From NCBI RefSeq assembly GCF_019008365.1, contig NZ_JAHHUL010000004.1, positions 186,001 through 250,000 on the forward strand: a stretch of 64,000 nucleotides of DNA, in the 5' to 3' direction. The position numbers were made by a program, and so were the translations under genes. Every line of letters starts with the position of its first letter. Within the stretch, counting starts at the first letter, position 1. The notes under the pieces were generated by a model that was given only the letters and a program-made list of their open reading frames with translations, was not told the origin of the DNA and searched no databases. Shown here one piece after another: positions 16,378 to 25,803 of this stretch. Source of the stretch: Phosphitispora fastidiosa (lineage in GTDB: Bacteria > Bacillota > Thermincolia > Thermincolales > UBA2595).

Positions 16378-16846
16378 TTAAGAATTAACACCCCTAACAA
16401 TATTGTTTCGACTCAGTGGTACATCTGTTGGGCTGTAAAATAAGCCTGTCTCATCGACTCTCAAATATAGTTAATTTTTTCGACATTATATCTTAAATTC
16501 CTCTTTTAAAGTTTAGAATTAACAGGATTTTCTAAGGGGGGTGGCGAGATGTTGTACCGATTTTCCGCACCTCACCACTTGGCAATGTCATTGCCGGAGT
16601 ATAGGACTGTCACGGTATCATTCCACAAAACTTGTAAGAAATAAATGAATTTAAAAACATTTGGAAAAATATACATAATAATGCAGGAAATAAAAAAAGT
16701 ATGTCAAAAGAATTATTAAAAAGACACATTTTATTAATATTCGACCCCAAAAGAATTTTTTCATTAAATTATTATAATCTTTGAAAGGAGGTATTTTTCA
16801 CACAATAGCAAATCAATATCTTAATATTTACTTTTGGAGGGGTACG
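16378..16846. other. AT-rich gap between ftsE and the HD island
   Basis: This divergent intergenic region contains a TATAAT at 16773-16778, an orphan AAAGGAGG at 16784 with no sensible ATG after it, and a decamer AGAATTAACA repeated at 16381 and 16513. One very small frame with a good ribosome binding site is listed separately. No RNA gene recognised. Confidence 0.5.
16549..16644 (+). CDS. Possible 31-residue peptide
   Basis: ATG 16549 follows a GGGGGG run at 7 nt. The product begins MLYRFSAPHHLAMSL and ends KTCKK. No family known and no coding-bias evidence beyond the ribosome binding site, so this is tentative. Confidence 0.25.
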   Translation: MLYRFSAPHHLAMSLPEYRTVTVSFHKTCKK

Positions 16847-17248
16847 ATGCTTAACTCAGATAGGATAGATTTAAAGCCTTTGGTATTGGGTTGTATTGCT
16901 TGGAACTCAGAATCAAACATCGAAGAGCAACGACTTTATTATAAACTTAAAACCATCGTTGAGAAGCTAAACAGTCACGGAATTGACGTTGAATTGGAAG
17001 ATTATAGTGATCAAATTGAAATGTTACTTAGTTTCTGGATTAGTCAGAATTACATAGAGAAGAACAATAATTATATTTGCATAATAGAATCAAAGAAACA
17101 ATATTTTAACAAGGAATTTGTCTTACAGAGATTGTTTGACAGAAGGTCGATTATTGCCAAAAAAGTAGCGTCAACTTTTAGTGAGGTTTTCGATAATGAA
17201 GACGAAGATTTTTCGAGACCCGGTCCATGGATATGTACAAATAAATGA
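16847..17248 (+). CDS. Small winged-helix-like protein paired with the HD phosphohydrolase
   Basis: 133 residues. The start at 16847 is set by GGAGGGG 5 nt upstream. Residues about 35-85 (LKTIVEKLNSHGI … LLSFWISQNYIEKNNNYI) look like a winged-helix fold ending in a beta wing; the tail is acidic (DNEDEDF). The 3' end overlaps the next gene by 53 nt, so the two are almost certainly co-expressed. No known name. It might be a DNA-binding regulator or a regulatory subunit of the HD enzyme. Confidence 0.65.
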   Translation: MLNSDRIDLKPLVLGCIAWNSESNIEEQRLYYKLKTIVEKLNSHGIDVELEDYSDQIEMLLSFWISQNYIEKNNNYICIIESKKQYFNKEFVLQRLFDRRSIIAKKVASTFSEVFDNEDEDFSRPGPWICTNK

Positions 17249-18503
17249 GAATGATTTGAAATTCATCGACACTCTTGCTTTTCAAAGATTAAGGAGGATA
17301 CGCCAATCAGGCTGTCATACAGTGTATCCTAGTGCAAATCATACTAGATTTGAACATTCAATTGGTGTAATGCATTTAGGAATGAGAGTATTCCAAACGG
17401 TTGTTAACAAACTACCACCTGACCAGCAAGAGATTATCAGACCTTTAGAAAATACAGTTCGGTATGCTTGTTTGTTACATGATGTGGGACATACTCCACT
17501 ATCTCATACCGGAGAAATTGTTTTTGATAAAAATAATTTACGTGATGAATTGCATAACAAAATAGGAAAAATTAACCTGGTTAACGGGGCTCAACACGAA
17601 TACTTAAGTTGCTTAGTTGCATTACATATTTTCAACCAGGAACTTGAGGAATTTGGATGTGATAAAGAACTGTTTTGTCGTATGATAACTGGTAATTTAT
17701 ACCCAAACACAGTCGACAACAAAGTAAAAAACGGTATTATAGAGATTTTGAATTCGTCGATAGATGTAGACAAATTGGATTACTTCTGTAGAGATTCGTT
17801 CTCTTCGGGTACAGGAAACACCTTAGTTTCAATTGATACTGATAGATTAATACGAGCCTATAATATAGTTAGTGGTAAACTGTGCTTTGATTCATCTGCA
17901 CTAAGTGTTGTTGCCAATTTTGTTTATGCAAGAAATACTCTGTATATGTGGGTATATAACCATCACGTTACAGTTTATACAGACCATCTCTTACAAAAAT
18001 TCTTGTCAACATTAGACCCACCAACGAAGCAAAAGTATTTTTCAATAGAAGCTATAAGGGATAACTTAGTTGATGACCATGATATTTACCAACTGTTTAA
18101 AGAATTAAAAGATAGCAGTCCTATAAATAATTCACTTTATCAACAACTTTTTGGTAGAGCACACTATAAAGCTCCTTGGAAAAACCAATTCCAATTGAAA
18201 GAGCTATTTTCTCAAGCAGATGCCCAATTAGGACAATTTATTAATACAGACCCCAGCAACATAGAAAGCGATTTAAAAGAGAAACTGCAGTTAGACGAAG
18301 GCAACATTTTTGCAGTTAAAGCGGAGTACAAGTTTAAAAGCCCAAAAGTGTACCTCAATTTATCGGGAATAACAAAAGATTTTGCATCAATTTTCCATAA
18401 AGATATCTATTTTACTTTACTTGATACGGTTCCAATGGTATATGTTCATCCTGAAGTAGACCTTGAGACAGTTAGGACAGCTGTAAAACAGTTATACATT
18501 TAG
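17196..18503 (+). CDS. HD-domain phosphohydrolase (SAMHD1/dGTPase-like, COG1078 type)
   Basis: 435 residues. The N-terminus FRDPVHGYVQI is diagnostic of this group. The metal site is visible as H54 in RFEHS, H95-D96 in LLHDVGH, and an aspartate in DVDKLDY (near 192). Relatives hydrolyse dNTPs or other nucleotides. The C-terminal 150 residues are less conserved. ATG 17196 follows GAGG; GTG 17181 is an alternative. The pair is visibly AT-richer than the flanking ftsE and transketolase genes and runs opposite to them, which suggests acquisition by transfer. A palindromic repeat lies immediately downstream. Confidence 0.85.
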   Translation: MKTKIFRDPVHGYVQINENDLKFIDTLAFQRLRRIRQSGCHTVYPSANHTRFEHSIGVMHLGMRVFQTVVNKLPPDQQEIIRPLENTVRYACLLHDVGHTPLSHTGEIVFDKNNLRDELHNKIGKINLVNGAQHEYLSCLVALHIFNQELEEFGCDKELFCRMITGNLYPNTVDNKVKNGIIEILNSSIDVDKLDYFCRDSFSSGTGNTLVSIDTDRLIRAYNIVSGKLCFDSSALSVVANFVYARNTLYMWVYNHHVTVYTDHLLQKFLSTLDPPTKQKYFSIEAIRDNLVDDHDIYQLFKELKDSSPINNSLYQQLFGRAHYKAPWKNQFQLKELFSQADAQLGQFINTDPSNIESDLKEKLQLDEGNIFAVKAEYKFKSPKVYLNLSGITKDFASIFHKDIYFTLLDTVPMVYVHPEVDLETVRTAVKQLYI

Positions 18504-18512
18504 AAAGCTGAA

Positions 18513-18551
18513 AAGGGGTAGATATGTTCCGGAAGAATATATCTACCCCTT
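18513..18551. repeat. Palindromic intergenic repeat, short form
   Basis: AAGGGGTAGATAT (18513-18525) and its exact complement (18539-18551) flank a 13-nt centre whose TTC and GAA also pair. It could terminate the plus-strand HD transcript, though few Ts follow. Its ends match the long element at 25648-25764, so it belongs to a dispersed family. Confidence 0.7.
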
Positions 18552-18590
18552 ACACGCTTTTGTATTAAGTAACCGGACTGTCCCTTTACT

Positions 18591-19535
18591 TTATCCTTTT
18601 TTCCTGCCCATGACCTTTTTAGCTGCAGCAGCAATATCCCCAGCCATCAGCCCGTATTTCTGCAGCAGCTCGGACGGTGGGCCGGATTCGCCAAAGGTGT
18701 CCCTGACACCCACCATTTCCTGGGGAACCGGTTCGGACTGTACCAGGACCTCGGCCACTGCGCTGCCAAGACCTCCAATGATGTTGTGCTCTTCCGCAGT
18801 TACCACAGCCCCGGTTTCCCGCGCTGCCTTTAGAATCACATCCCTGTCAATAGGTTTGATTGTATGCATATTAATGACCCGGACACTGATATTTTCCCCG
18901 GCCAGCGCCTCAGCGGCCTCTACTGCCTGACCTACCATTAAACCACAGGCGATGACGGTAACATCACTGCCCTCCCTAAGAGTGACAGCTTTTCCTACCT
19001 CAAAACGGTAGTTTTCATCAAACACCGCCGGAAGGCCCAGCCTGCCCAGTCTCAGATAAACAGGCCCCTTTATTTCCACTGCTGCCTCTACCGCCTTTTC
19101 TGTCTCCACAGCATCTGCGGGTACGATTACTGTCATATTGGGCAGTGTCCGCATCAGGGAAATATCCTCAATCGACTGGTGTGAAGCCCCATCTTCACCT
19201 ACACTGATTCCCGCATGAGTGGCGGCAATCTTAACATTCAGCTTCGGATAGGCTATGGAATTACGAATCTGCTCAAAAGCCCTTCCGGTGGCAAATACCG
19301 CGAAAGAACTGGCAAAAGGTATTTTCCCTGCGGCAGCCAATCCGGCGGCTGTCCCCAGCATGTTTTGCTCGGCAACTCCCATATCAAAAAAACGTTCCGG
19401 GAATACTGCGGCAAAATCCGCTGTCTTGGTCGATTTAGAAAGGTCGGCATCAAGGACTACTATGTTATTGTTCACTGCTCCCAACCGGGCCAAGGTTTTC
19501 CCATAAGCTTCACGTGTTGCTATTTTTTTACTCAC
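18591..19535 (-). CDS. Transketolase, C-terminal subunit
   Basis: 314 residues covering the pyrimidine-binding and C-terminal domains of transketolase ([30 protein letters not shown]). Many Clostridia and archaea encode transketolase as two chains. The GTG start at 19535 has GGAGGGG upstream and overlaps the N-subunit stop by 8 nt, which ensures equal synthesis. It transfers two-carbon units in the non-oxidative pentose phosphate pathway, in the cytoplasm. Confidence 0.95.
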   Translation of the reverse strand: MSKKIATREAYGKTLARLGAVNNNIVVLDADLSKSTKTADFAAVFPERFFDMGVAEQNMLGTAAGLAAAGKIPFASSFAVFATGRAFEQIRNSIAYPKLNVKIAATHAGISVGEDGASHQSIEDISLMRTLPNMTVIVPADAVETEKAVEAAVEIKGPVYLRLGRLGLPAVFDENYRFEVGKAVTLREGSDVTVIACGLMVGQAVEAAEALAGENISVRVINMHTIKPIDRDVILKAARETGAVVTAEEHNIIGGLGSAVAEVLVQSEPVPQEMVGVRDTFGESGPPSELLQKYGLMAGDIAAAAKKVMGRKKG

Positions 19536-20361
19536 CGGCTTCCCCTCCCAACTCGGCCAGGGCCTGGCATATCTGCTCACCATTCGGGGCGCTGCCGTGC
19601 CAGCCTGCCTGATTTTCCATGAATGAGACTCCTTTTCCCTTAACAGTGTTGGCCACAATCATAACAGGTTTCCCCTTAATCTCCCTGGCTCTGGCCAAAG
19701 CATCGGTAATTTCCTTCATATTATGGCCATCTATCTCCTCAACATGCCATCCAAAGGCACGCCACTTGTCTGCCACAGGTTCCGGTGACATTACTTCGGT
19801 GACAGGACCGTCAATCTGCAGTCCATTATGGTCCAGGAAGGCAACCAGATTGTCAAGCTTATAATGGGCTGCCGCCATAGCAGCCTCCCAGACCTGACCC
19901 TCCTGGATTTCCCCATCACCAAGAACCACATAAACACGGTAATCACGCTTGTCCAATTTACCGGCGATAGCCATCCCATTAGCCACCGAAAGCCCCTGGC
20001 CAAGGGACCCTGTTGACATCTCAATCCCTGGCAGGTGTTTCATACTGGGGTGTCCCTGCAGCCTGCTGCCGGTTTTCCTCAGGGTCATCAGTTCATCCAC
20101 CGGAAAAAACCCTTTTTCAGCCAGGGCAGCATATAAAACAGGCGCAGCATGCCCCTTACTGAGTACAAACCGATCCCTTCCCGGCCAATCCGGCTTCTGC
20201 GGGTCAGTCTTCATCTCATTAAAAAATAGAGCCGCAACAATATCGGCAGCGGAAAGTGAACCTCCGGGATGCCCTGACCCGGCTTCCCCCAGCATCCTTA
20301 CGATATCCTGCCGCATTTTACAAGCCTTGGCCTCCAAATCCTGCAGTACAGAACTATCCAT
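19528..20361 (-). CDS. Transketolase, N-terminal subunit (thiamine-diphosphate binding)
   Basis: 277 residues. The motifs SGHPGGSLS and [11 protein letters not shown] and the ThDP motif [13 protein letters not shown]…DHNG are all visible. The start at ATG 20361 has AGGAGTGAC upstream, whereas the longer frame has no site. It works with the adjacent C-terminal subunit. Confidence 0.95.
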   Translation of the reverse strand: MDSSVLQDLEAKACKMRQDIVRMLGEAGSGHPGGSLSAADIVAALFFNEMKTDPQKPDWPGRDRFVLSKGHAAPVLYAALAEKGFFPVDELMTLRKTGSRLQGHPSMKHLPGIEMSTGSLGQGLSVANGMAIAGKLDKRDYRVYVVLGDGEIQEGQVWEAAMAAAHYKLDNLVAFLDHNGLQIDGPVTEVMSPEPVADKWRAFGWHVEEIDGHNMKEITDALARAREIKGKPVMIVANTVKGKGVSFMENQAGWHGSAPNGEQICQALAELGGEAGE

Positions 20362-20395
20362 TTTTTTGTCACTCCTTCTCGGTTTTGTGATTATT

Positions 20396-21238
20396 TCACA
20401 CTCTTCTCTTAAAGCCCTCTCCCAAGACTTCATGAACATCTGTCAGGATAACAAAAGCCTTTGGGTCGATACTATGTACCAGTTTTTTCAATATAGAGAT
20501 TTCAGCCCTGGTAACAACAGAAAACACAACATCCCGGTCGGTCCCGGTATACATTCCTGTACCCTTTAAGGTAGTGACCCCCCGATCCATCTGGCTCAGG
20601 ATAGCTTCAGATATCTCCCGGGGCCTGTCGGAAATAATCAGCGCTGCCTTGGCATAGCCAAAGCCCTCCTGGACCATATCAATTACCCTTGACGTGAGAA
20701 ATATTGTGAGCAGGGCATAAAGGGCCAGTTCCGCACTCTTGAAGGTGATTCCAGCTGCAGCTATAACAGCGGCATCAATCATGAAGAGAACAACACCGAC
20801 ACTCATTTTCATGTAATTATTTACAATGGCGGCAGCAAGGTCAGTGCCCCCTGTTGTACCCCCGTTGCGGAAAACAATACCGATTCCGATACCGGTTACA
20901 ATACCTCCATATATGGATGCAAGCAGCGGGTCCCTGGTGGGAACAGGCAGAATCGGCGCCAGGAGGTCCACCGCCAGGGAAATGGTCACCGTCCCGAATA
21001 AGGACCTGATACCAAAGCCCACCCCCAGCTTCCTTATTCCGATAAGGAAAAGGGGCACGTTTATGATGAGCATGGTCATGCCCACCGGAAAACGTGCCGC
21101 ATAATAAACAATAGTGGCAATCCCGCTTACCCCGCCGGCAGCAATCTTATTAGGCACAAGAAACATATCCAGGCCTATTGCAGTAAGTAAAACACCAATT
21201 AATATGAAAAAATATTCGCGTATTAGCCTTCGTTTCAA
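20396..21238 (-). CDS. YitT-family membrane protein (DUF161 + DUF2179)
   Basis: About 280 residues: five to six membrane segments (about 10-190) including GGVSGIATI and [12 protein letters not shown], then a cytoplasmic DUF2179 domain ([15 protein letters not shown] … [13 protein letters not shown]). Function of the family is not established. TTG 21238 has AAGGGAG at 9 nt; ATG 21259 is a possible earlier start without a site. Confidence 0.9.
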   Translation of the reverse strand: MKRRLIREYFFILIGVLLTAIGLDMFLVPNKIAAGGVSGIATIVYYAARFPVGMTMLIINVPLFLIGIRKLGVGFGIRSLFGTVTISLAVDLLAPILPVPTRDPLLASIYGGIVTGIGIGIVFRNGGTTGGTDLAAAIVNNYMKMSVGVVLFMIDAAVIAAAGITFKSAELALYALLTIFLTSRVIDMVQEGFGYAKAALIISDRPREISEAILSQMDRGVTTLKGTGMYTGTDRDVVFSVVTRAEISILKKLVHSIDPKAFVILTDVHEVLGEGFKRRV

Positions 21239-21305
21239 GGAAGCCAACTCCCTTAGCATGCTACTAGTATAATCCCTCGGGAGCGCCTGTTCTAATCACA
21301 ATGTT

Positions 21306-22410
21306 TTACCGGTGTTTAGCCTGTGACTGCAGGTAAGCAGAGATAAACGGGGAGATATTTCCATTCATTACCGCATCCACATTACCAATCTCGACTCCCG
21401 TCCGGTGGTCTTTCACCAGGGTATAGGGTTGAAAAATGTATGATCTGATCTGACTTCCCCAGGCAATATCCTGCTGTTCTCCGCGGAGTGCGCTGATCTC
21501 CTGCTCCTTCTGTTTTAGCTGCAGATCCAGGAGTTTCGCCTGAAGAAATTTCATGGCCTTCAGGCGGTTTGCATGTTGGGAGCGCTCATTCTGGCACTGG
21601 ACAACAATTCCTGAGGGCAGGTGTGTTATCCTTACCGCGGAATCGGTTTTATTGACATGCTGCCCGCCGGCCCCGCCGGAACGGTAAGTATCAACCTTCA
21701 AATCCCCCGGGTCAATAACAACCAGGTTATCGTCCTCAACCTCAGGAAGCACATCAACTGAGGCAAAGGAAGTATGCCTTCTTCCTGAGGCGTCAAAAGG
21801 CGATATCCTTACCAAACGGTGCACTCCTTTTTCAGTCTTGAGGTAACCGTAAACATTTTCACCGGTAATAAGCAGTGAAGCGCTCTTGACACCGGCTTCG
21901 TCCCCAGGCAGGAAGTCCAGGGTTTCGACACCATAGTCCCTTTCATCAGCCCACCTGGTATACATACGCAGCAGCATTTCCACCCAGTCCTGGGCCTCAG
22001 TGCCCCCTGCTCCGGCATGTAGTGAAATAACAGCATTAGCCCGGTCGTACGGACCGCTTAATAACAGTACCAGTTCAATACCACTGAGGATGGCTTCAAG
22101 CTCTTCCATGTCCCTGGATACTTCCTTTTCCAGGGATTCATCCCCCTCTTCCATGCCCAGCTGCCAGAGAAGATTAACATCTTCATACATTCGGGACACT
22201 TGGTTATAATCATTTATCCTGCTTTGCAGGCGGTTAATCTCCTGCATCGCTTTTTGGGCCGCTTCCGGTTCATCCCAGAAACCGTCCTCAGCGGAGCGTG
22301 ATTCCAATTCTGCCGCCTTTTTTAATTTGTTATCAAAGTCAAAGAGAAACCCTCAGATCTTCAATACGCCTTCCGAGCATTTCCAGTTCCTTTTTTAAGT
22401 CTGCCAGCAC
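21306..22410 (-). CDS. prfB: Peptide chain release factor 2, with programmed +1 frameshift
   Basis: RF2 recognises UGA and UAA. The gene is in two frames: codons from GTG 22410 to CTT 22342, then an in-frame TGA (22339-22341) that is bypassed by +1 slippage at CTT-TGA-C, continuing from 22340. The total is 367 residues. SPF (stop recognition) and GGQ (peptidyl hydrolysis, RSGGAGGQHVNK) are present. An AGG precedes the slip site as in the classical autoregulatory signal. It has its own strong promoter. Confidence 0.97.
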
Positions 22411-22461
22411 ACGTATACCCCCAAATCCTTTTTATAGCTGTTATATTTCTCAGCCTATATA

Positions 22462-22490
22462 ATTATACTTTCCCCTGAAATTTTTGTCAA
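22462..22490 (-). promoter_or_regulatory. Sigma-A promoter of prfB
   Basis: TTGACA (22485-22490), 17-bp spacer, TATAAT (22462-22467): a perfect consensus on the minus strand, about 50 nt before the GTG start and directly after the stop of the upstream gene. Confidence 0.85.
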
Positions 22491-22493
22491 AAT

Positions 22494-23669
22494 TTAATAT
22501 CCTTTTTGTGAATTTGCCATATCCCTGGCTATATGGAAGTTTCCCTCTATCGTGCCCCCGGTTCCAAAACCATAACGGACATCAAAGCCGGTCCGGCCCT
22601 TTATAGCGGCCTTAATCCTGGTAACCATTTTTTTAATGATGCTGTCTTCCAGCACCTTTGTAATCACAGCATATTCATCCCCGCCTACCAGGCTGACCAT
22701 ATCTTTTTCCCGGTAAAAATCCTGTACCCGGATAACAGAACGGATAGTATGCAGCACCTCTTTTTTCATAGACTGCACCTTGTATTCACTGTTATTGACC
22801 ACAAAAGACCCAAAACTTCTGATATCCAGCAGAATTACTGTCTCCCTGCCATTCAGGCTGTTTCCCAGCAGGGAAATACGCGGGTCGGAAGTATCGGTCA
22901 CCCCTATCACCAAGTCTTTTACCAGTTCATCTTCCATCTTTTCCGGTTCACCATTAAGGCAAACCCGCCCTTCAAACTTTCTTTCAATAGCACATAGCTG
23001 ATCAATAACTGCAACTGCCTGTGAGAGTATGCTGCCGCTTACAGCATACTGCCCCGGTTTATAATGAAGAATGTCTTCATAAATCACCCCTGGCAGGAAA
23101 AGACCTCTTGCCATCAGTCTAAGTGTCTCCGGCAAAATTTTAACATGATGATGCAGTACAATAGCTTCCAGAATATCATCCTTCAGGTTATACGTCTCCC
23201 CAATCAGCAAGCCGCGTTCAATATGGTCATGCAGCGGGGCGCTGAACTCCACCCAGGAGGGAATGCCATAGCGTTTCAGCCTCCTGGGCACCTTTACCGG
23301 TTTCATCTTCCGGTCGCCAAAGCCCCTGTCATCAACTTCTTCCCCCTTGCCGGAGTCATGGAACAAGACCGCTGTCAGGAGTTTCTCCCTGCTTATGCCA
23401 AGCTCCTGAAGACAATTTTCCCTGACCTGGAGCGCATGTTCACACATCCGGACAACATGGTGCAATTGATTCTCGCCAAGGCAGACAACATCAGCCAGTT
23501 GGAACAATTCCTGTATTTCAAATATCCTGTTAAGGACCGGTATGATGTGCGGGCTGACAAGACTGTGCATTACTTTAAGCATCAGCTCGCGGCTGCACAT
23601 CGCTGAATGGCAGTCGTCTGTCCGGCCGCATTCGACTTTCTCTCCATGGCACATTAACTTAAGCTGCAA
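22494..23669 (-). CDS. HD-GGDEF signalling protein (putative diguanylate cyclase)
   Basis: 391 residues. An N-terminal HD domain (about 60-200) shows H…LFHDSGKGEE…HDH…HHH. A C-terminal GGDEF-type domain follows (about 260-385) with LVGGDEYAVI, so the signature is GGDEY instead of GGDEF. A complete RxxD inhibitory site is not apparent. The GYP motif of HD-GYP enzymes is absent, so the HD half may act on another nucleotide or be a sensor. The TTG start has GGGAGG upstream. It follows motAB, fitting a role in motility control. Confidence 0.8.
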   Translation of the reverse strand: MQLKLMCHGEKVECGRTDDCHSAMCSRELMLKVMHSLVSPHIIPVLNRIFEIQELFQLADVVCLGENQLHHVVRMCEHALQVRENCLQELGISREKLLTAVLFHDSGKGEEVDDRGFGDRKMKPVKVPRRLKRYGIPSWVEFSAPLHDHIERGLLIGETYNLKDDILEAIVLHHHVKILPETLRLMARGLFLPGVIYEDILHYKPGQYAVSGSILSQAVAVIDQLCAIERKFEGRVCLNGEPEKMEDELVKDLVIGVTDTSDPRISLLGNSLNGRETVILLDIRSFGSFVVNNSEYKVQSMKKEVLHTIRSVIRVQDFYREKDMVSLVGGDEYAVITKVLEDSIIKKMVTRIKAAIKGRTGFDVRYGFGTGGTIEGNFHIARDMANSQKGY

Positions 23670-23732
23670 CAGGCCGTCCTCCCTTCAAATGGCGTCAGTA
23701 CCCCCTGTTAAGAATTCTTCCACAGTAGAAAA

Positions 23733-23764
23733 AGGATGCCTTTGACATTATGTCATGACATCCT
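23733..23764 (-). terminator. Terminator after motAB
   Basis: On the minus strand AGGATG/CATCCT (6 bp) encloses GACAT/ATGTC (5 bp) and is followed by a T-run. It lies between motB and the HD-GGDEF gene. Confidence 0.55.
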
Positions 23765-23831
23765 GGTGTCTAAATATTCTAAGCTGTCTCTGTATGTAAA
23801 CTATCCTGTCTCTAATCCCTGTTCACCATTA

Positions 23832-24596
23832 CTATTCAACAATTATAACCTGATTATCCTTTCCGGGTTCAGCGATATTCAGCAAACTCTTCAATACTAC
23901 TATGTCAACCCGGCGGTTTTTGACCCTGTTCTGTTCAGAGGTATTGGGAACTATGGGACGGAATTCGCCATAACCGGTAGCAGACAGCATTTCCGGTTTA
24001 AGACCGACCTGGGTTACCAAATACCTGACCACATTGGTAGCCCGTGCCGTTGAGAGTTCCCAGTTGGAAGGATAACGGCTGGTATTTATGGGAAGGTTGC
24101 AGGTATGTCCTTCGATGCGGATATTATTCGGCATCTTTGCCAGAACCTGGCCGACATCGCCAACTACATTCCTGGCTTCCGGGGTCAAATCAGCAGACCC
24201 AATCCGGAAGAGCAGGGCTTCCTTGAGACTAATCACCAGCCCGCGTTCTTCCTGACCCACCTCGACCTTGCCCTCAAGTCCTTTTTCCTTGATATACTTT
24301 TCCAGTTCTTTCAAGGCCCCTTCCATGCTGGCCGCCTCAGTCTTTGCGCCGGCAGCAGTCTGTCCTGTATCCACCAACATCGGACCCGGGGCCTCACCAA
24401 CAAAACTACCACTCTTTTCCCCCAGCAGGGCCTCACTCATAGAAGATGACAGCTGAGCAAATTTCTTCGCATTTACATTACTAATAGTATACATCAGCAC
24501 GAAAAATATCATCAAGAGGGTAATCAGGTCAGAATATGTAATGAGCCATCGTTCATGGTTGGGCGCCTTTTCCGGCTCGCCTTTGCGTCTGCCCAT
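23832..24596 (-). CDS. motB: Flagellar stator protein MotB
   Basis: 254 residues. One membrane helix (about 18-40) carries the proton- or sodium-binding aspartate in ITYSDLITLLMIFF (D23). A linker/plug is followed by an OmpA-like peptidoglycan-binding domain (about 110-235; IEGHTCNLP, NWELSTARATNV, RVKNRRVDI). It anchors the stator ring to the wall, with MotA encoded 10 nt upstream. Confidence 0.95.
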   Translation of the reverse strand: MGRRKGEPEKAPNHERWLITYSDLITLLMIFFVLMYTISNVNAKKFAQLSSSMSEALLGEKSGSFVGEAPGPMLVDTGQTAAGAKTEAASMEGALKELEKYIKEKGLEGKVEVGQEERGLVISLKEALLFRIGSADLTPEARNVVGDVGQVLAKMPNNIRIEGHTCNLPINTSRYPSNWELSTARATNVVRYLVTQVGLKPEMLSATGYGEFRPIVPNTSEQNRVKNRRVDIVVLKSLLNIAEPGKDNQVIIVE

Positions 24597-24606
24597 GCAA
24601 TCACCC

Positions 24607-25383
24607 CTATTCCTTGGAGGCTATGTTTTCCTGACGTACTTTTGTTGCTAAGAAGGCTTTCAGTTTTTCCTTTACAATACTCGGGTTGTCACCTGCCTGG
24701 ATGGAAAGGATGCCCTCAAGGGCTATCTCCATAACAAACCGCTCCTGCTTACTCTTCAGTTTTAACTTATGACCGATAGGCAGCCAGGCAACGTTTGCAA
24801 AAGCCACGCCGTAAAGTGTCGCAATAAAAGCTACTGCAATTGACGGGCCCAGGGAATCCGGATCAGCCAGGTTACTGAGGACGTGGACAAGACCCATAAC
24901 GGTTCCGATAATACCCATGGTAGGTGAATAACCGCCGGCTGCTTCAAAGATCTCGGCCCCAATTTTATGTCTCTGATCGGTGAATTCTATCTGTGTCTCC
25001 AGAATATCCCTTACCAGGGCCGGGTCGGTACCATCCACCACAAGCTGTATCCCCTGCTTGAGAAAATCATCATCAATAGTGGCTGTCTCCCTTTCCAGGC
25101 TCAGCAGCCCTTCACGCCTGGCCTTTTCTGCAAAACTGCTTAAAATAGCAATAAGCTCCTGGACCTCATATCTCTTCTCAGTGAAAGTGATTTTAATCAG
25201 CTGGGGTACCTGCTTAATGTCTTCCATCGAGAAACTGGCAATAGTAGCCCCTGCAGTACCACCGAATACAATCAATGCCGCAGTCGGTTCCAACAAGGAA
25301 GTAAAATGGCCGCCCTCCAGCAAAAAGCCGCCTACGAGCATTGCAAATCCGAGTACAAGTCCTAAAATTGATGATAAATCCAC
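24607..25383 (-). CDS. motA: Flagellar stator protein MotA
   Basis: 258 residues, four membrane segments and a cytoplasmic loop (about 60-145) with charged residues for rotor contact. The conserved segment GGYSPTMGIIGTVMGL is present. GTG start. Ion specificity (H+ or Na+) cannot be read reliably. Confidence 0.95.
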   Translation of the reverse strand: MDLSSILGLVLGFAMLVGGFLLEGGHFTSLLEPTAALIVFGGTAGATIASFSMEDIKQVPQLIKITFTEKRYEVQELIAILSSFAEKARREGLLSLERETATIDDDFLKQGIQLVVDGTDPALVRDILETQIEFTDQRHKIGAEIFEAAGGYSPTMGIIGTVMGLVHVLSNLADPDSLGPSIAVAFIATLYGVAFANVAWLPIGHKLKLKSKQERFVMEIALEGILSIQAGDNPSIVKEKLKAFLATKVRQENIASKE

Positions 25384-25589
25384 GCTTGGCCCACCCTCTT
25401 AATCACATTTATTTATTATAATAATTGGCTGTTTTTTCGTCTTTTCCTGCAAAAATTATGGATAATTTGACATTTTTTTCACTTGTGCCTGACATAATCG
25501 GGGCAGCTGCCATTAGACACTGTCCTTATCATTCATTCCTGACAATATCAGGTATCGTAAAAAAGCAGGCCTGACTTTAGGTATTGGGC

Positions 25590-25616
25590 AAAAAAAAGAG
25601 CTCTCAGGCTGAGCTC
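25590..25616 (-). terminator. Intrinsic terminator downstream of secA
   Basis: On the minus strand GAGCTC, a 7-nt loop, GAGCTC, then eight Ts. It ends the secA transcript, including the palindromic element in its 3' untranslated region. Confidence 0.7.
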
Positions 25617-25647
25617 ACGTTTTATTGAATAGCTAAATTGTTATAAA

Positions 25648-25764
25648 ATAGGGGTAGATGTGTTCCGAAACGCGGAGTCTGTCGTCCGTCCGGCCAGCGA
25701 CCCGCAAAGCGGGAGCTGCTGCCGGCGGAGACGTAGCCCGCGGTAGGAATACATCTACCCCTAT
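25648..25764. repeat. Palindromic intergenic repeat, long form
   Basis: Outer 14-bp arms ATAGGGGTAGATGT (25648-25661) and the exact complement (25751-25764). Inside are nested GC-rich pairings, including CCCGC-AAA-GCGGG (25700-25712) and a CCGTCCGGC/GCCGGCGG stem. The outer arms and adjoining TTCC/GGAA match the short element at 18513. It is transcribed as part of the secA 3' region. Confidence 0.75.
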
Positions 25765-25803
25765 CCAATTACAATTCAACAATCAAAAACATATGAAGCT
25801 CTG

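Larger units (their letters stand above)
25384..25803. other. Intergenic region between secA and motA
   Basis: About 420 nt with no gene seen. It holds the secA terminator (25590-25616) and, between that and secA, the long palindromic repeat (25648-25764). The T-rich remainder upstream of motA has TATAAT-like sequence near 25420 but no clear -35. Confidence 0.6.

Noticed and set aside
22339-22341. In-frame stop near the start of prfB as a sequencing error or pseudogene
   Set aside because: CTT-TGA-C is the known programmed frameshift site of release factor 2 genes.
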